Made by a program: the position numbers and the translations under genes. The notes under the pieces are model-generated. The model searched no databases. It had not been told where the DNA came from and was given only the letters and a program-made list of their open reading frames with translations. From Nanobdellota archaeon (GTDB lineage: Archaea > Nanobdellota > Nanobdellia > Pacearchaeales > GW2011-AR1): DNA of 58,423 nucleotides. Each line of letters starts with the position of its first letter. The stretch's first letter is position 1. Below, piece by piece: positions 16,911 to 24,595 of this stretch. The DNA lies in the NCBI GenBank assembly GCA_018816335.1, contig JAHIVP010000023.1:1-58423 (forward strand), written 5' to 3'.

Positions 16911-17147
16911 TTATTCATTTTGTATATCCTTATCGTCGTCAATGACTTTTATTTCTGCATCATAACCTTTTATAAATTCTCCTTCATACACTTTTGCATT
17001 ATGTCCTTGTTTAGCCATTTGTCTTGCAAAAGTTATGGCATCCTTTTTATTCCACCGAATGTTATGATGCGTTCCTGCTACATCATAATCTAAAACGATG
17101 AAGTATTTTTTCACTTTCTGTTTAGTTTTTAACGATTTACGAGCCAT
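16911..17147 (-). CDS. Unknown small α/β protein
   Basis: This 78-aa protein begins with a basic MARKSLKTKQKVKK. A core follows: YFIVLDYDVAGTHHNIRWNKKDAITFARQMAKQGHNAKVYEGEFIKGYDAEIKVID, reading as β-strand, helix, strand, strand. I do not recognise the family. It is convergent with hisG (10 nt apart), and a 13-bp inverted repeat TTTGAAAAATGGC flanks it. Confidence 0.6.
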   Translation of the reverse strand: MARKSLKTKQKVKKYFIVLDYDVAGTHHNIRWNKKDAITFARQMAKQGHNAKVYEGEFIKGYDAEIKVIDDDKDIQNE

Positions 17148-17241
17148 TTTTCAAATTTGGTGAGCGAAGCGAACGCTCTGAATAAGATTATTCCTTAGTT
17201 CTTTAGATTAATTTTTGATTTTAAATCCACCACCCCAACTC

Positions 17242-17311
17242 GTTTGTTTCCATGGTCAACAAACTCGTTTTAGGATTTTGTTAATAAATAAGAATTTTTA
17301 TGATAGGTTTG
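17242..17311 (+). repeat. Variable-stem hairpin repeat, copy 2 (loop TCCATGGTC)
   Basis: CCACCACCCC precedes GTTTGTT (17242-17248) and AACAAAC (17258-17264) around a 9-nt loop TCCATGGTC. Tail words TTTTAGGATTTTGTTAAT and TTTTTATGATAGGTT follow. It lies between two - strand genes. Confidence 0.65.
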
Positions 17312-17358
17312 ATTTGTTTAGAATAGAATATAAATATTCTTTAAATTAATTTATAAAT

Positions 17359-17979
17359 CTAATTTTTTAAATATAAAACTTCCCATTTTCTGAGCTGGTG
17401 TTCTGGAATTTCAATTTTATGTACATATGATTTCTTTTTTGGAGAATTTACTCTGTAGAATATTCCCATTATAAATCCTATTCCAATTCCTGATAAATGG
17501 GCTAGGTTAGCTATGTTTGTTGGGTTGAAGTAGCCTATTACATCTGCTCCTACCCATAATATTGATGCTATGAATAAAGGCATTGGAATTCCAAATGCAA
17601 AAACAGCTATTGTCGGACGCATGATTGTTAGAGCTCCAATTACTCCAAATATTGCTCCTGAAGCTCCTAGAGCTGCATCATAAAAGAATACAGAGAATAT
17701 TGAGGCTATAATTCCAGATACAAAGAATACAATTAGGAAATTATTTGATTTGATTTCTTTTTCTAATATTAATCCAAATAAAATAAGTGCGAATAAGTTG
17801 AATAGTAAGTGGGTTATTGAGCTGTGTAAGAAAATTGATGTTACAATTCTCCATGGTTCTGATAGTGTTTTTGATGAATCTAAGAGAAATGTTTCTGTTA
17901 GTCCGGGGATGATGTTTTGAAGGAAGAAGATTATTATCATTATAAAAGATAACCAAAGAGCGTAGAATTTTACTTTCAT
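17359..17979 (-). CDS. Rhomboid intramembrane serine protease
   Basis: This 206-aa membrane protein has about six transmembrane helices. Motifs are HSSITHLLFN (H52, H57, N61), GASGAIFG with catalytic Ser107, and NLAHLSG with catalytic His161. It cleaves transmembrane substrates within the bilayer. The C-terminal cytoplasmic tail is short and basic. Substrates are unknown. It is monocistronic, with TATA-like sequence upstream. Confidence 0.92.
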   Translation of the reverse strand: MKVKFYALWLSFIMIIIFFLQNIIPGLTETFLLDSSKTLSEPWRIVTSIFLHSSITHLLFNLFALILFGLILEKEIKSNNFLIVFFVSGIIASIFSVFFYDAALGASGAIFGVIGALTIMRPTIAVFAFGIPMPLFIASILWVGADVIGYFNPTNIANLAHLSGIGIGFIMGIFYRVNSPKKKSYVHKIEIPEHQLRKWEVLYLKN

Positions 17980-18237
17980 TTTATTATTAATTCAGAAAGG
18001 TTTTTAAATTTAAGTTTGTGAGAGTTTTTTAAGAATTTTATTAATGTAAAGAGAATTTTAATGATAGGTGAGCAGTTTAGGTAGAAAGATTTATATATGA
18101 GATTTTTGATATAAAGTTATGACAGCGAAAACTTTAGGGAGTTATCCCCATTGTTGAAATAGAAGATAATTTTTTTAGCTGTTGCTTTCTTGGAAATGAT
18201 AAGGTTTTTAATGTTCTCTTAACTAAAGAGATATATA

Positions 18238-18403
18238 GTGGATGTTGTGTAACGGTAGCACGCTTGGTTGTGGCGAGCGATTTCGCGAGTGGAGTGGTGG
18301 GTTATCCATTACTCAAAGGCGAGCGAGGTCGGGAGTTGAGGGATTTTGCCCTCAAAACAAATTGCAAAATCCAAGCAGACAGAGTTCGAGTCTCTGCTTC
18401 CAC
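18238..18403 (+). tRNA. tRNA-His(GUG) with 96-nt intron
   Basis: The acceptor GTGGATG/CTTCCAC has one U·U mismatch if G18238 is position 1. If G18238 is the histidine-specific G-1 paired with C73, the T stem shortens by one pair. D stem GTG/CAC, anticodon stem CTTGG/CCAAG with loop TTGTGG|T (anticodon GTG) and T arm CAGAG-TTCGAGT-CTCTG are clear. The intron, 18274-18369, is GC-richer than its surroundings and carries GCGAGCGATTTCGCGAG and GAGGGATTTTGCCCTC palindromes. hisS lies 1.6 kb downstream. The 18000-18237 gap holds only a weak copy of the conserved repeat tail. Confidence 0.88.
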
Positions 18404-18544
18404 TTTTTATATTTTAGATAAATTTTTGGGGTTAAAGCAAAATGACTGCTGATTGTATTCATAGTACCTATAACAAGAGATAGTATAGGAAGACTTTCAA
18501 AACTTTATAGAGATGTTTTTTCTGGCTTCCCGTGGTATGAAGAT

Positions 18545-19153
18545 ATGGCTTGCAAAGGATGTAAAGCATTATACACTAACAAATCTATTCCAGAACAGTC
18601 AAGAGATAGAGTTAATCCATTAAGAGATTTAGAAAACTGTGTCAAGTGTGGGGTTCTGTTAGTATCTTATTATCCCGATATAGTTGATCAAACAAAATTA
18701 ATTCAAGAAGCGACAGGTCTTGAGGGATTTATTGGAAATTTGGCTATTGTTGGAGATTTTCCAGTCGGATTTAGTTGGGGATATAGAATGCCTATTGATA
18801 GAACACAGAGTGTAAATTTTCCTTTGATAAGATCTCTTTTTGTTGAAAGAGGAATAAATCCAGAAAAAGCATTTTATGGTGCTGAAACAGGGGTAGTTGA
18901 ACAATATCAAGGTAGAGGAATAGGCTCTGCTTTGGTTTCTAAGAGAATTCTTGAAGCCTCTAAATCAGGACTTGAGTATTTCACATTTAGAACAATTAAT
19001 CCCCAAATGAGAAAAATTATCTCTGATTTATTTTCAGGAAATTCTCCTATTGAATTATTTAACGATCCAGAAACACAAAGTCTGTGGTTTTCTTGGGATT
19101 TTAAAGATTTTAATTGCGAGACTGCTGAGAAGAAAATCCGGGGGTTAAAATGA
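18545..19153 (+). CDS. GNAT family N-acetyltransferase
   Basis: This is 202 aa from ATG 18545, but the frame is open back to 18446. The upstream codons read IVFIVPITRDSIGRLSKLYRDVFSGFPWYED, a convincing first strand and helix of a GNAT. No ATG, GTG or TTG occurs there, so the true start is non-canonical or a frameshift separates it from ATG 18442. Two Cys pairs (CKGCKA, CVKCGV) form a zinc-ribbon-like insert. The acetyl-CoA motif is VVEQYQGRGIGSALVSKRI. The acceptor is unknown. It overlaps the next gene by 4 nt. Confidence 0.82.
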   Translation: MACKGCKALYTNKSIPEQSRDRVNPLRDLENCVKCGVLLVSYYPDIVDQTKLIQEATGLEGFIGNLAIVGDFPVGFSWGYRMPIDRTQSVNFPLIRSLFVERGINPEKAFYGAETGVVEQYQGRGIGSALVSKRILEASKSGLEYFTFRTINPQMRKIISDLFSGNSPIELFNDPETQSLWFSWDFKDFNCETAEKKIRGLK

Positions 19154-20010
19154 AAAACATAAAAGTTATTGAGAAAAAAGGAATCTATCCTGGAAAAAAT
19201 GTTGTAGTTTTAGCTGGAGTACATGGAAATGAATCATTTGGAGTGAGAATGTTAGAAAAAGTTATTCCTAACTTAAAAATAGTTAGGGGAAAGGTTAATT
19301 TCATATTTGCAAATTTAGAAGCAATAAAACAAGACAAAAGATTTGTTGAATATAATTTGAATAGATGTTTTTATAAAAATCAACCTGTAAAGATAGTTAA
19401 TACTCTTGAAGGCAAAACAGCAAGAGAAATAATTCCTTATTTAGATGAAGCTGATTTGATGTTAGATGTCCATGCTAGTAATAATCCTGAATCTGTAGAA
19501 TTTGTTATTTGCATGCCCCAAAGTTTTGAATTTGCTAATATACTTCCTTTTGAAAAAGTTAGTTGGAACTGGGACGAGTTTGAACCTGGATCAACAGATT
19601 ATTATATGAATCTTCAAAAGAAAGTCGGAATATGTATAGAGTGTGGTTATACAAAAGATAAAGAAAGTGAGAAGCGAGGAGAAAAAGCATTAATGAATTT
19701 TTTAATTAATTCTGGATCAATTAATGGATATTTTATTGGCTTAAAGAAACAGACTTATTTTAAGATAGTTGATTTGTATAAAAATAAAAATGTGTTTAAA
19801 AAATTTAAGGATTTTGATGATTTTGGAAAATTAAATGACAAAACTTTAATTGGATTTGATGGAGATAAAAAAGTTTATGCTAATGAAGGAGATTTTTTGT
19901 TATTTGTTAAGGATTCTGATAATTTAGGAGATGAGTGTTTTTTAGTTGCTAGAGAGGAAACATTATTAAATAAAGAAAGTTTAAATAAAGAAAAGAGGAA
20001 TGGAGAGTAA
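19150..20010 (+). CDS. Succinylglutamate desuccinylase/aspartoacylase-like metallohydrolase
   Basis: This 286-aa M14-like zinc hydrolase has the metal motif AGVHGNE (residues about 22-28), LNRCF, and DVHAS carrying the third ligand. Family members remove acyl groups from N-acyl amino acids. The neighbouring GNAT (ATGA overlap) suggests an acylation/deacylation pair. The specific substrate cannot be read from sequence. A C-terminal β-domain resembles that of AstE. Confidence 0.87.
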   Translation: MKNIKVIEKKGIYPGKNVVVLAGVHGNESFGVRMLEKVIPNLKIVRGKVNFIFANLEAIKQDKRFVEYNLNRCFYKNQPVKIVNTLEGKTAREIIPYLDEADLMLDVHASNNPESVEFVICMPQSFEFANILPFEKVSWNWDEFEPGSTDYYMNLQKKVGICIECGYTKDKESEKRGEKALMNFLINSGSINGYFIGLKKQTYFKIVDLYKNKNVFKKFKDFDDFGKLNDKTLIGFDGDKKVYANEGDFLLFVKDSDNLGDECFLVAREETLLNKESLNKEKRNGE

Positions 20011-20011
20011 A

Positions 20012-21163
20012 ATGAAAACAGAAACTGTTAAAGGATTTAGAGATATAGAAAATGCTTCGAAAAGGTTTGAGATAAGGAAGATTATTGAGGAAACTTTCAA
20101 GCTTTATGGTTTTGAGGGTGTTGAGACTCCTGTTGTAGAATATGAAGAGTTTGTTAAAGGAGAGAATTCTGGAGATGATGCTGTGTCTGATATTTTTAAA
20201 TTAGAAGATAAGGGAAAGAGAAAGTTGGCTTTGAGATATGAATTTACTTTTCAGTTGAAGAGACTTGCTAAGAATAAGAAGTTGCCTTGGAAAAGATATC
20301 AGATTGGTGAGGTTTTTAGAGATGAGCCTGTTAAGGCAAATCGATGGAGGCAGTTTACTCAGTGTGATATTGATACAATTGGATCTAGTGTTAGAGATGA
20401 AGCTGAGATTTTGAAGATTGTTTCTGAGTTAATGGATAAGTTAGGAATTAAAGTTGAAATTAATGTTAATAATAGAAAGTTGTTAAATGAGATTATAGAT
20501 GAATTAAAAATTAAAAAGAAAGAACAAGTAATGAGAGAGATAGATAAGCTTGATAAATTAGATGAAAAAGAAGTTAAGGCTAATTTGAAAAAGTATGAAG
20601 CTGAGAAAATTATTGATATATTAAAGAAACCTAAATCTTATTTTAAGAAATATGAATCTTATAATGAAATTGAGGAGTTGGAGAAGTATTGTAAGTTTTA
20701 TAATATTAAAATTAATTTTGTGGCTTTTTTAGTTAGGGGTTTGAGTTATTATAATGGAAGTGTTTTTGAGATAAAGGTTCCAAAGGTTGATGGGAGTGTG
20801 GCGGGAGGAGGAAGTTATTTGGTTAATGGAGTTCAGTCAACTGGAATTGCTTTTGGTTTAGATAGAATTGAGCAACTTGCTAATGTAGAAGTTGATAATA
20901 AAAAAGTTTTAATTATTTCAATTGGAAAAGATAAAGAAACTGTTGAATTAGCTGATAAATTAAGAGGAGAGGGAGTTGCTTGTGTTGTTAGTTTTGATAA
21001 AGTTGGGAAGGCTTTAGAGTATGCTAATTCTTATTCTATTCCTTATGTTGTTTTTGTTGGGGAAGAAGAAGTTAAGAAAAAGAAGTTTAAGTTGAAGGAT
21101 ATGGGAAGTGGAGAGGAGAGTTTTGTAAGTGAAAGAGATATTGGGAAGAAGCTTCGAATTTGA
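20012..21163 (+). CDS. hisS: Histidyl-tRNA synthetase
   Basis: This is 383 aa from ATG 20012 with GGAGAG upstream. Class II motif 2 appears as RYQIGEVFRDEPV. Histidine-binding sequences are LVRGLSYYNGSVFEI and GIAFGLDRIEQLA, and a C-terminal anticodon-binding domain follows (VLIISIGKDKETVELADKLRGEGV). The anticodon domain favours HisRS over the HisZ regulator. It follows the hydrolase by 1 nt and lies near the tRNA-His gene. It is slightly shorter than typical (about 400-430). Confidence 0.93.
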   Translation: MKTETVKGFRDIENASKRFEIRKIIEETFKLYGFEGVETPVVEYEEFVKGENSGDDAVSDIFKLEDKGKRKLALRYEFTFQLKRLAKNKKLPWKRYQIGEVFRDEPVKANRWRQFTQCDIDTIGSSVRDEAEILKIVSELMDKLGIKVEINVNNRKLLNEIIDELKIKKKEQVMREIDKLDKLDEKEVKANLKKYEAEKIIDILKKPKSYFKKYESYNEIEELEKYCKFYNIKINFVAFLVRGLSYYNGSVFEIKVPKVDGSVAGGGSYLVNGVQSTGIAFGLDRIEQLANVEVDNKKVLIISIGKDKETVELADKLRGEGVACVVSFDKVGKALEYANSYSIPYVVFVGEEEVKKKKFKLKDMGSGEESFVSERDIGKKLRI

Positions 21164-21226
21164 CTTTGTCAAAATTCTTCGCTAAGAAATTATTAATTGA
21201 GAAAAATTTAAAGATAGGTTGTGAGT
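21159..21226 (+). repeat. Variable-stem hairpin repeat, copy 3 (loop GACTTTGTC)
   Basis: AATTT-GACTTTGTC-AAAATT overlaps the end of hisS and is followed by TTCGCTAAGAAAT and the tail ATTATTAATTGAG, AAATTTAAAGATAGG. The remainder to 21348 shows nothing else recognisable. Confidence 0.6.
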
Positions 21227-21348
21227 ATATGTAAATATTAAATGATAATGGTTGAAAATTATTGGGTTTATTTATTCAACCAAACATAAATCTCATCAAA
21301 GTGTTTTTGACTATTTTTTATTGTTGAATATCATCTTTATTTGTTTTA

Positions 21349-21804
21349 CTATCTTTCTCTGTCTTCTGTTCTAGATTGACTGCCTTTTAAATCTAAAAAT
21401 TCTGCATCAATATCTGAAGGAATTCCTTTAATTTCTTTTTCTAATTTCCCATCTTTGTATATTTTAGTTGTTACTTTATCTGAGCTTAATCCTCTACTTT
21501 CTTGCACTTGTTTTATATGATTTATTTTTATATGATATGTTGCTACTCTTTTTTCTTTTCCATCTTTTTGTTTTTCATATTTTTTTATTTTAATCCAAGT
21601 TGCAATAGGTGTTGGGATTCTGACACTTTCATATCTTCTTATAACATCTCCGTGATAATCTCCGTGTATTTTGTAGTTTTTTATTGTAAATGGAGCATCA
21701 AGTGTAAAATAAGTTGCTTCTCCTGTTTCTAATCGTGTACATCCAATTGCTAAAATAGTGTTTAATGCTAATCCTACTAATCCTAATTTTCCTTTTTTTC
21801 TCAT
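21349..21804 (-). CDS. Lipoprotein
   Basis: This is 151 aa from ATG 21804. The basic N-terminus MRKKGK, hydrophobic GLVGLALNTILA and lipobox IGC indicate membrane anchoring by a lipid-modified Cys. The outside part is β-rich (ATYFTLDAPFTIKNYKIHGDYHGDV; KIYKDGKLEKEIKGIP). It is one base behind another lipoprotein, forming a pair downstream of scpA. Function is unknown. Confidence 0.75.
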   Translation of the reverse strand: MRKKGKLGLVGLALNTILAIGCTRLETGEATYFTLDAPFTIKNYKIHGDYHGDVIRRYESVRIPTPIATWIKIKKYEKQKDGKEKRVATYHIKINHIKQVQESRGLSSDKVTTKIYKDGKLEKEIKGIPSDIDAEFLDLKGSQSRTEDRER

Positions 21805-21805
21805 T

Positions 21806-22168
21806 TTATTTTCCTGATTTTTCTTTTGCAATTCTCCATAACCAATAATCAAATTGACTTTGATGAACATCTTTTGGTTCTCCACTACTATTTGTTCTTG
21901 AACTGGATTCTACAACTTTGTCAACTTTTAAATCATTATCTTTATCTATATATGATGTGCTTCTTTTTCCTTCTACTACTCTTAACATGTTTGTTGAATA
22001 ACATCTGCTTATTGGATGTCTTGTTCTGAATTCAACATGTGTTTCATCTATTTTTCCTTTAAATTGATATTCACTTCTGCTTTGATTTCTAGGAACACAG
22101 AGAACCATACATCCTTGATATAGTAGAGTTGTTGCAAGAGTTAGTCCTAATAATAATTTTTTAATCAT
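21806..22168 (-). CDS. Lipoprotein
   Basis: This is 120 aa from ATG 22168 (MIKKLLLGLTLATTLLYQGC), a clean signal peptide with lipobox LYQGC. The mature part has two further Cys and a DKDNDLKVD stretch resembling a calcium-loop-like acidic turn. Its start overlaps the scpA stop by 8 nt, suggesting coupling. Function is unknown. Confidence 0.72.
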   Translation of the reverse strand: MIKKLLLGLTLATTLLYQGCMVLCVPRNQSRSEYQFKGKIDETHVEFRTRHPISRCYSTNMLRVVEGKRSTSYIDKDNDLKVDKVVESSSRTNSSGEPKDVHQSQFDYWLWRIAKEKSGK

Positions 22169-22895
22169 TTTTATGTAACCAAATAAAAATTTCTTCAAAG
22201 TGTTTTTCTTGTTGTAATGTGAGATGTTTTTGACAGTCTAAATGAAGAATAGGAAGAAAGCAGGTTATTTTTTCTTCTTTGTCTTTTGCTAGTGTTGAGT
22301 AAGGTATTTTATCATTGTTATGGAGTTTTTTTAGTCTTTGTTTTATTTCTCTAATTCTGTCATGAACACTTATTTGTGTTCTAGGAAGAACAAGGTCTGT
22401 TAGTTTTTTTGCTTGAGTGTCTGTTATTTCTCTTTTTATTCTTCTTGTTTCTGTATTTATTGCTTTATCAAGAGCTGACATTAATTCATTTAGTGTTACT
22501 TTTCTGTATCTTGGGAGAGGGGTTTTGGGGTAGAGTTCTGGTAGTTCATTTTCATCAATTTCTATTCTTTCGTATTCATATTTCTTTTTTTCTTCTTGTC
22601 CAAATAAGATTTCATCTAGTGTTTTGATTTCTTTATTTAGCAATATATCTGATTTTAGTCTTAATAATATCGAGGCTGCTAATAGAATTTTGCTTGAGAT
22701 AAAGAAGTTTGCTTCTTCTAATTCACTTATTTTTTCTAGATATTTTTTTGCTAATAGTCCTAGATCTATGTCCCAAGGGACTAATTGTTCTGTGTTTATT
22801 AGCTCGTAAATCAGAGCTTGCCAGCTTACATCGTCGTTAGTTAGAATATTGTATACTTGATCTTGGTTTAGTCTCTCTTTTTTGTTATCTTCCAT
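22161..22895 (-). CDS. scpA: Segregation and condensation protein A (kleisin)
   Basis: This 244-aa protein has the ScpA N-terminal domain YELINTEQLVPWDIDLGLLAKKYLEKI followed by FISSKILLAASILLRLKSDILL. A charged linker and a C-terminal winged-helix part (ISVHDRIREIKQRL ... HFEEIFIWLHK) follow. It bridges the two heads of SMC to form condensin. smc and scpB are not in the window. The region upstream to 23416 has no gene that I can see. Confidence 0.88.
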   Translation of the reverse strand: MEDNKKERLNQDQVYNILTNDDVSWQALIYELINTEQLVPWDIDLGLLAKKYLEKISELEEANFFISSKILLAASILLRLKSDILLNKEIKTLDEILFGQEEKKKYEYERIEIDENELPELYPKTPLPRYRKVTLNELMSALDKAINTETRRIKREITDTQAKKLTDLVLPRTQISVHDRIREIKQRLKKLHNNDKIPYSTLAKDKEEKITCFLPILHLDCQKHLTLQQEKHFEEIFIWLHKND

Positions 22896-23014
22896 TATAT
22901 ATGTTTGATTACAATCAAATATTTAAAGGTTGATGTGGCTAAATATATACTTTAGAAGAGAGAGGACTATCTAAGGTCATTTGAAAAGTGACGTCATTGT
23001 ACAAGAGTAACATT

Positions 23015-23031
23015 ACCGAAAACTTTAAATA
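23015..23031 (+). promoter_or_regulatory. Strong BRE/TATA promoter
   Basis: ACCGAAAAC followed by TTTAAATA is a textbook archaeal BRE plus TATA. Initiation is expected near 23050. It points into a 370-nt stretch without a gene, so it drives a long leader or an RNA. Confidence 0.65.
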
Positions 23032-23049
23032 GTATTATAACATCATTTT

Positions 23050-23200
23050 ATTATCACCTCTTTTTTCCCGGGAGAGACTGTTCAGCTACTCTTTTTGATC
23101 GGTTGTTCAGTCTCTTCAAGGGTTTGAAATGTTAAACGAATGTTAGATGATTTCTGATTTTGTTTAGAGGTTTTATGATCTATATAGATAAAAAAGAGTA
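23050..23200 (+). ncRNA. Candidate leader or small RNA
   Basis: Downstream of a strong promoter, AGAGACTG (23073-23080) pairs with CAGTCTCT (23108-23115), extended by CCC/GGG. A GATGATTTCTGA stretch near 23147 resembles C and D boxes side by side. There is no ORF. It may be the 5' part of the leader for the small membrane protein gene at 23417. Confidence 0.35.
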
Positions 23201-23212
23201 AAAATATGATTT

Positions 23213-23375
23213 GTTCCCGGTCTAAAATTCGGTACGATATAGATGTTATTTACTCTTAAAAAAGTGGTTAGTATGATTTGCAACCAGTCTAAATTCTGGT
23301 ACAGTATGGATATTAGTTGCTTTTTCTTAACATATTTACATCCCTTCTAAATTGGGGCATGGTGGGTATGTTTTG
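23213..23375 (+). repeat. TCTAAATT mini-hairpin repeats, three copies
   Basis: Three units share a TCTAAAATT or TCTAAATT loop with changing stems, CCG/CGG, CCAG/CTGG and CCC/GGG, each followed by GGYA and a GTATGGATATT-like stretch. They start near 23216, 23283 and 23342. A fourth lies at 23775-23805. They precede the orphan small-protein genes. Confidence 0.6.
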
Positions 23376-23382
23376 CATTATG

Positions 23383-23434
23383 ATAATTTTTATAAACTCT
23401 GAGATTATTGATAAATATGGATAATCAAGATAGA
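23383..23434 (+). promoter_or_regulatory. Duplicated promoter and gene start, copy 1
   Basis: A 52-nt block with TTTATAAA about 27 nt before the ATG plus the first codons (MDNQDR) is identical to 24255-24306. The spacing implies a leaderless mRNA. Confidence 0.75.
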
Positions 23435-23590
23435 CCTAAGATTTCAATAATTTCAAGAAGAGAGTTAATTTCTGATACTGCTGGAGAGATACTTGGGAGA
23501 GGACTTGTTGCAGTAAATGCTCTTTATTATCTTGGGATTGTTGCATTAGTTGGAGGTGTTATTGCTTATACATCTGGAGGTGGAAATTAG
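23417..23590 (+). CDS. Small single-span membrane protein, MDNQD type
   Basis: The 57-aa protein has a polar MDNQDRPKISIISRREL head and a C-terminal membrane segment (ALYYLGIVALVGGVIAY) ending in SGGGN. The N-terminus and promoter are duplicated at 24289. I do not recognise it. The stop abuts the next start with no gap, so the two are co-translated. Confidence 0.55.
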   Translation: MDNQDRPKISIISRRELISDTAGEILGRGLVAVNALYYLGIVALVGGVIAYTSGGGN

Positions 23591-23773
23591 ATGGAAATCC
23601 AAGAGAGAGATGATAATTCTGTAGGAAGAGAAGATCCAGTAAAACGGGCTTTGGTATTGCCTACCGCAGTTACTTTGATGTATACTGCGCATCATTTAGT
23701 TAATGAATTAGTTCCTGGATATGTTTTGAAAGTTTTAGAAGCGTGCGGTCAAGCTTGTAGTAAATTATCTTGA
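23591..23773 (+). CDS. Small protein with one possible membrane segment
   Basis: This 60-aa protein starts directly after the previous stop. A charged head (MEIQERDDNSVGREDPVKR) is followed by LVLPTAVTLMYTAHHLV and a C-terminal part with two Cys. No family is recognised. Coupling to the preceding gene suggests a two-subunit membrane product. Confidence 0.5.
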   Translation: MEIQERDDNSVGREDPVKRALVLPTAVTLMYTAHHLVNELVPGYVLKVLEACGQACSKLS

Positions 23774-23842
23774 TTCTTCTAAATTGGGGCACTGTAAGTC
23801 TATTATAATAATTCTTATAAACCCTTAATTTATTAGTTTAAG

Positions 23843-24235
23843 ATGGCAGTTCATACTTTTGAAATAACTCCTGAAGAAGCAAGATTTGATGTTCCTTTAG
23901 AAGTTGTTACAGATAGGATTGCCGAATTCTTGAAAACTACGGATTGTGCTACTGTTAAAGCAGTTGCTCTTAATCTAAGATTTCCTTTAGATCATGAAGG
24001 TTATAGAATTGGAGAAGACGGATCACAAGCTGCTTGGGAATGGGTAGATAAAGTTTATGAATTCCCTACTATTGCAGAGGATAGTCGAGAAAATGGAAAA
24101 AGATTAATTGCTACTCCTGTTAGAGCATTAGAAAAACTATTATATGAAAGAGGATATAATATGATTCATGATCGTGGGGATTATCATGATGGAAAAATTT
24201 GGTTGGATATAGGAAAAAGATTTTCTTTTACTTAG
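23843..24235 (+). CDS. Unknown soluble protein
   Basis: This 130-aa protein (MAVHTFEITPEEARFDVPLEVVTDRIAEFLKTTDCATV...) has alternating helices and strands. Its C-terminal half includes RALEKLLYERGYNMIHDRGDYHDGKIWLDIGKR. A TTATAAA box lies about 30 nt upstream, like the neighbouring promoters. I do not recognise a domain. Confidence 0.55.
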   Translation: MAVHTFEITPEEARFDVPLEVVTDRIAEFLKTTDCATVKAVALNLRFPLDHEGYRIGEDGSQAAWEWVDKVYEFPTIAEDSRENGKRLIATPVRALEKLLYERGYNMIHDRGDYHDGKIWLDIGKRFSFT

Positions 24236-24254
24236 ACCCTGTGAGCGTACTATA

Positions 24255-24306
24255 ATAATTTTTATAAACTCTGAGATTATTGATAAATATGGATAATCAA
24301 GATAGA
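24255..24306 (+). promoter_or_regulatory. Duplicated promoter and gene start, copy 2
   Basis: It appears identical over 52 nt to 23383-23434, covering the TATA, spacer, ATG and first codons. Divergence begins right after codon 6. Confidence 0.75.
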
Positions 24307-24507
24307 GATGATGATCTTGGATGTGGATTTGTTGATGAAAGAGAAACTCTTGATGCTCTAGCTTGGATTGATTTTAAAAGAAGAGCGAAAAAAGTAATTT
24401 ATGTTGGAGCTGTTGCAGCTGGAGTTTTAGCTATAGGTTATGGTTGTAGTCAGCTTCCTGAAGGAAGTTTTGATAGAATGATGGAAAATATCTCTAGGAT
24501 GTTTTGA
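24289..24507 (+). CDS. Small single-span membrane protein, MDNQD type
   Basis: The 72-aa protein shares only MDNQDR with the 23417 product. The rest has an acidic head, a membrane segment VIYVGAVAAGVLAIGYGC and an outside tail QLPEGSFDRMMENISRMF. The Cys after the hydrophobic stretch is not at an N-terminal lipobox position. Function is unknown. Confidence 0.55.
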   Translation: MDNQDRDDDLGCGFVDERETLDALAWIDFKRRAKKVIYVGAVAAGVLAIGYGCSQLPEGSFDRMMENISRMF

Positions 24508-24595
24508 TTAGTTAAGTTATAATTTGGCTCGTTCCACTCACATATATTATCCCCCACCAGTTATTAATTAATTTTAAAAAAAGTTACTATGGGGG

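Noticed and set aside
18264-18452. 62-codon frame
   Set aside because: It lies almost wholly inside the tRNA-His gene and its intron.
23140-23165. C/D box sRNA
   Set aside because: C- and D-like words are adjacent without guide spacing or the second box pair; kept only as a hint in the leader entry.
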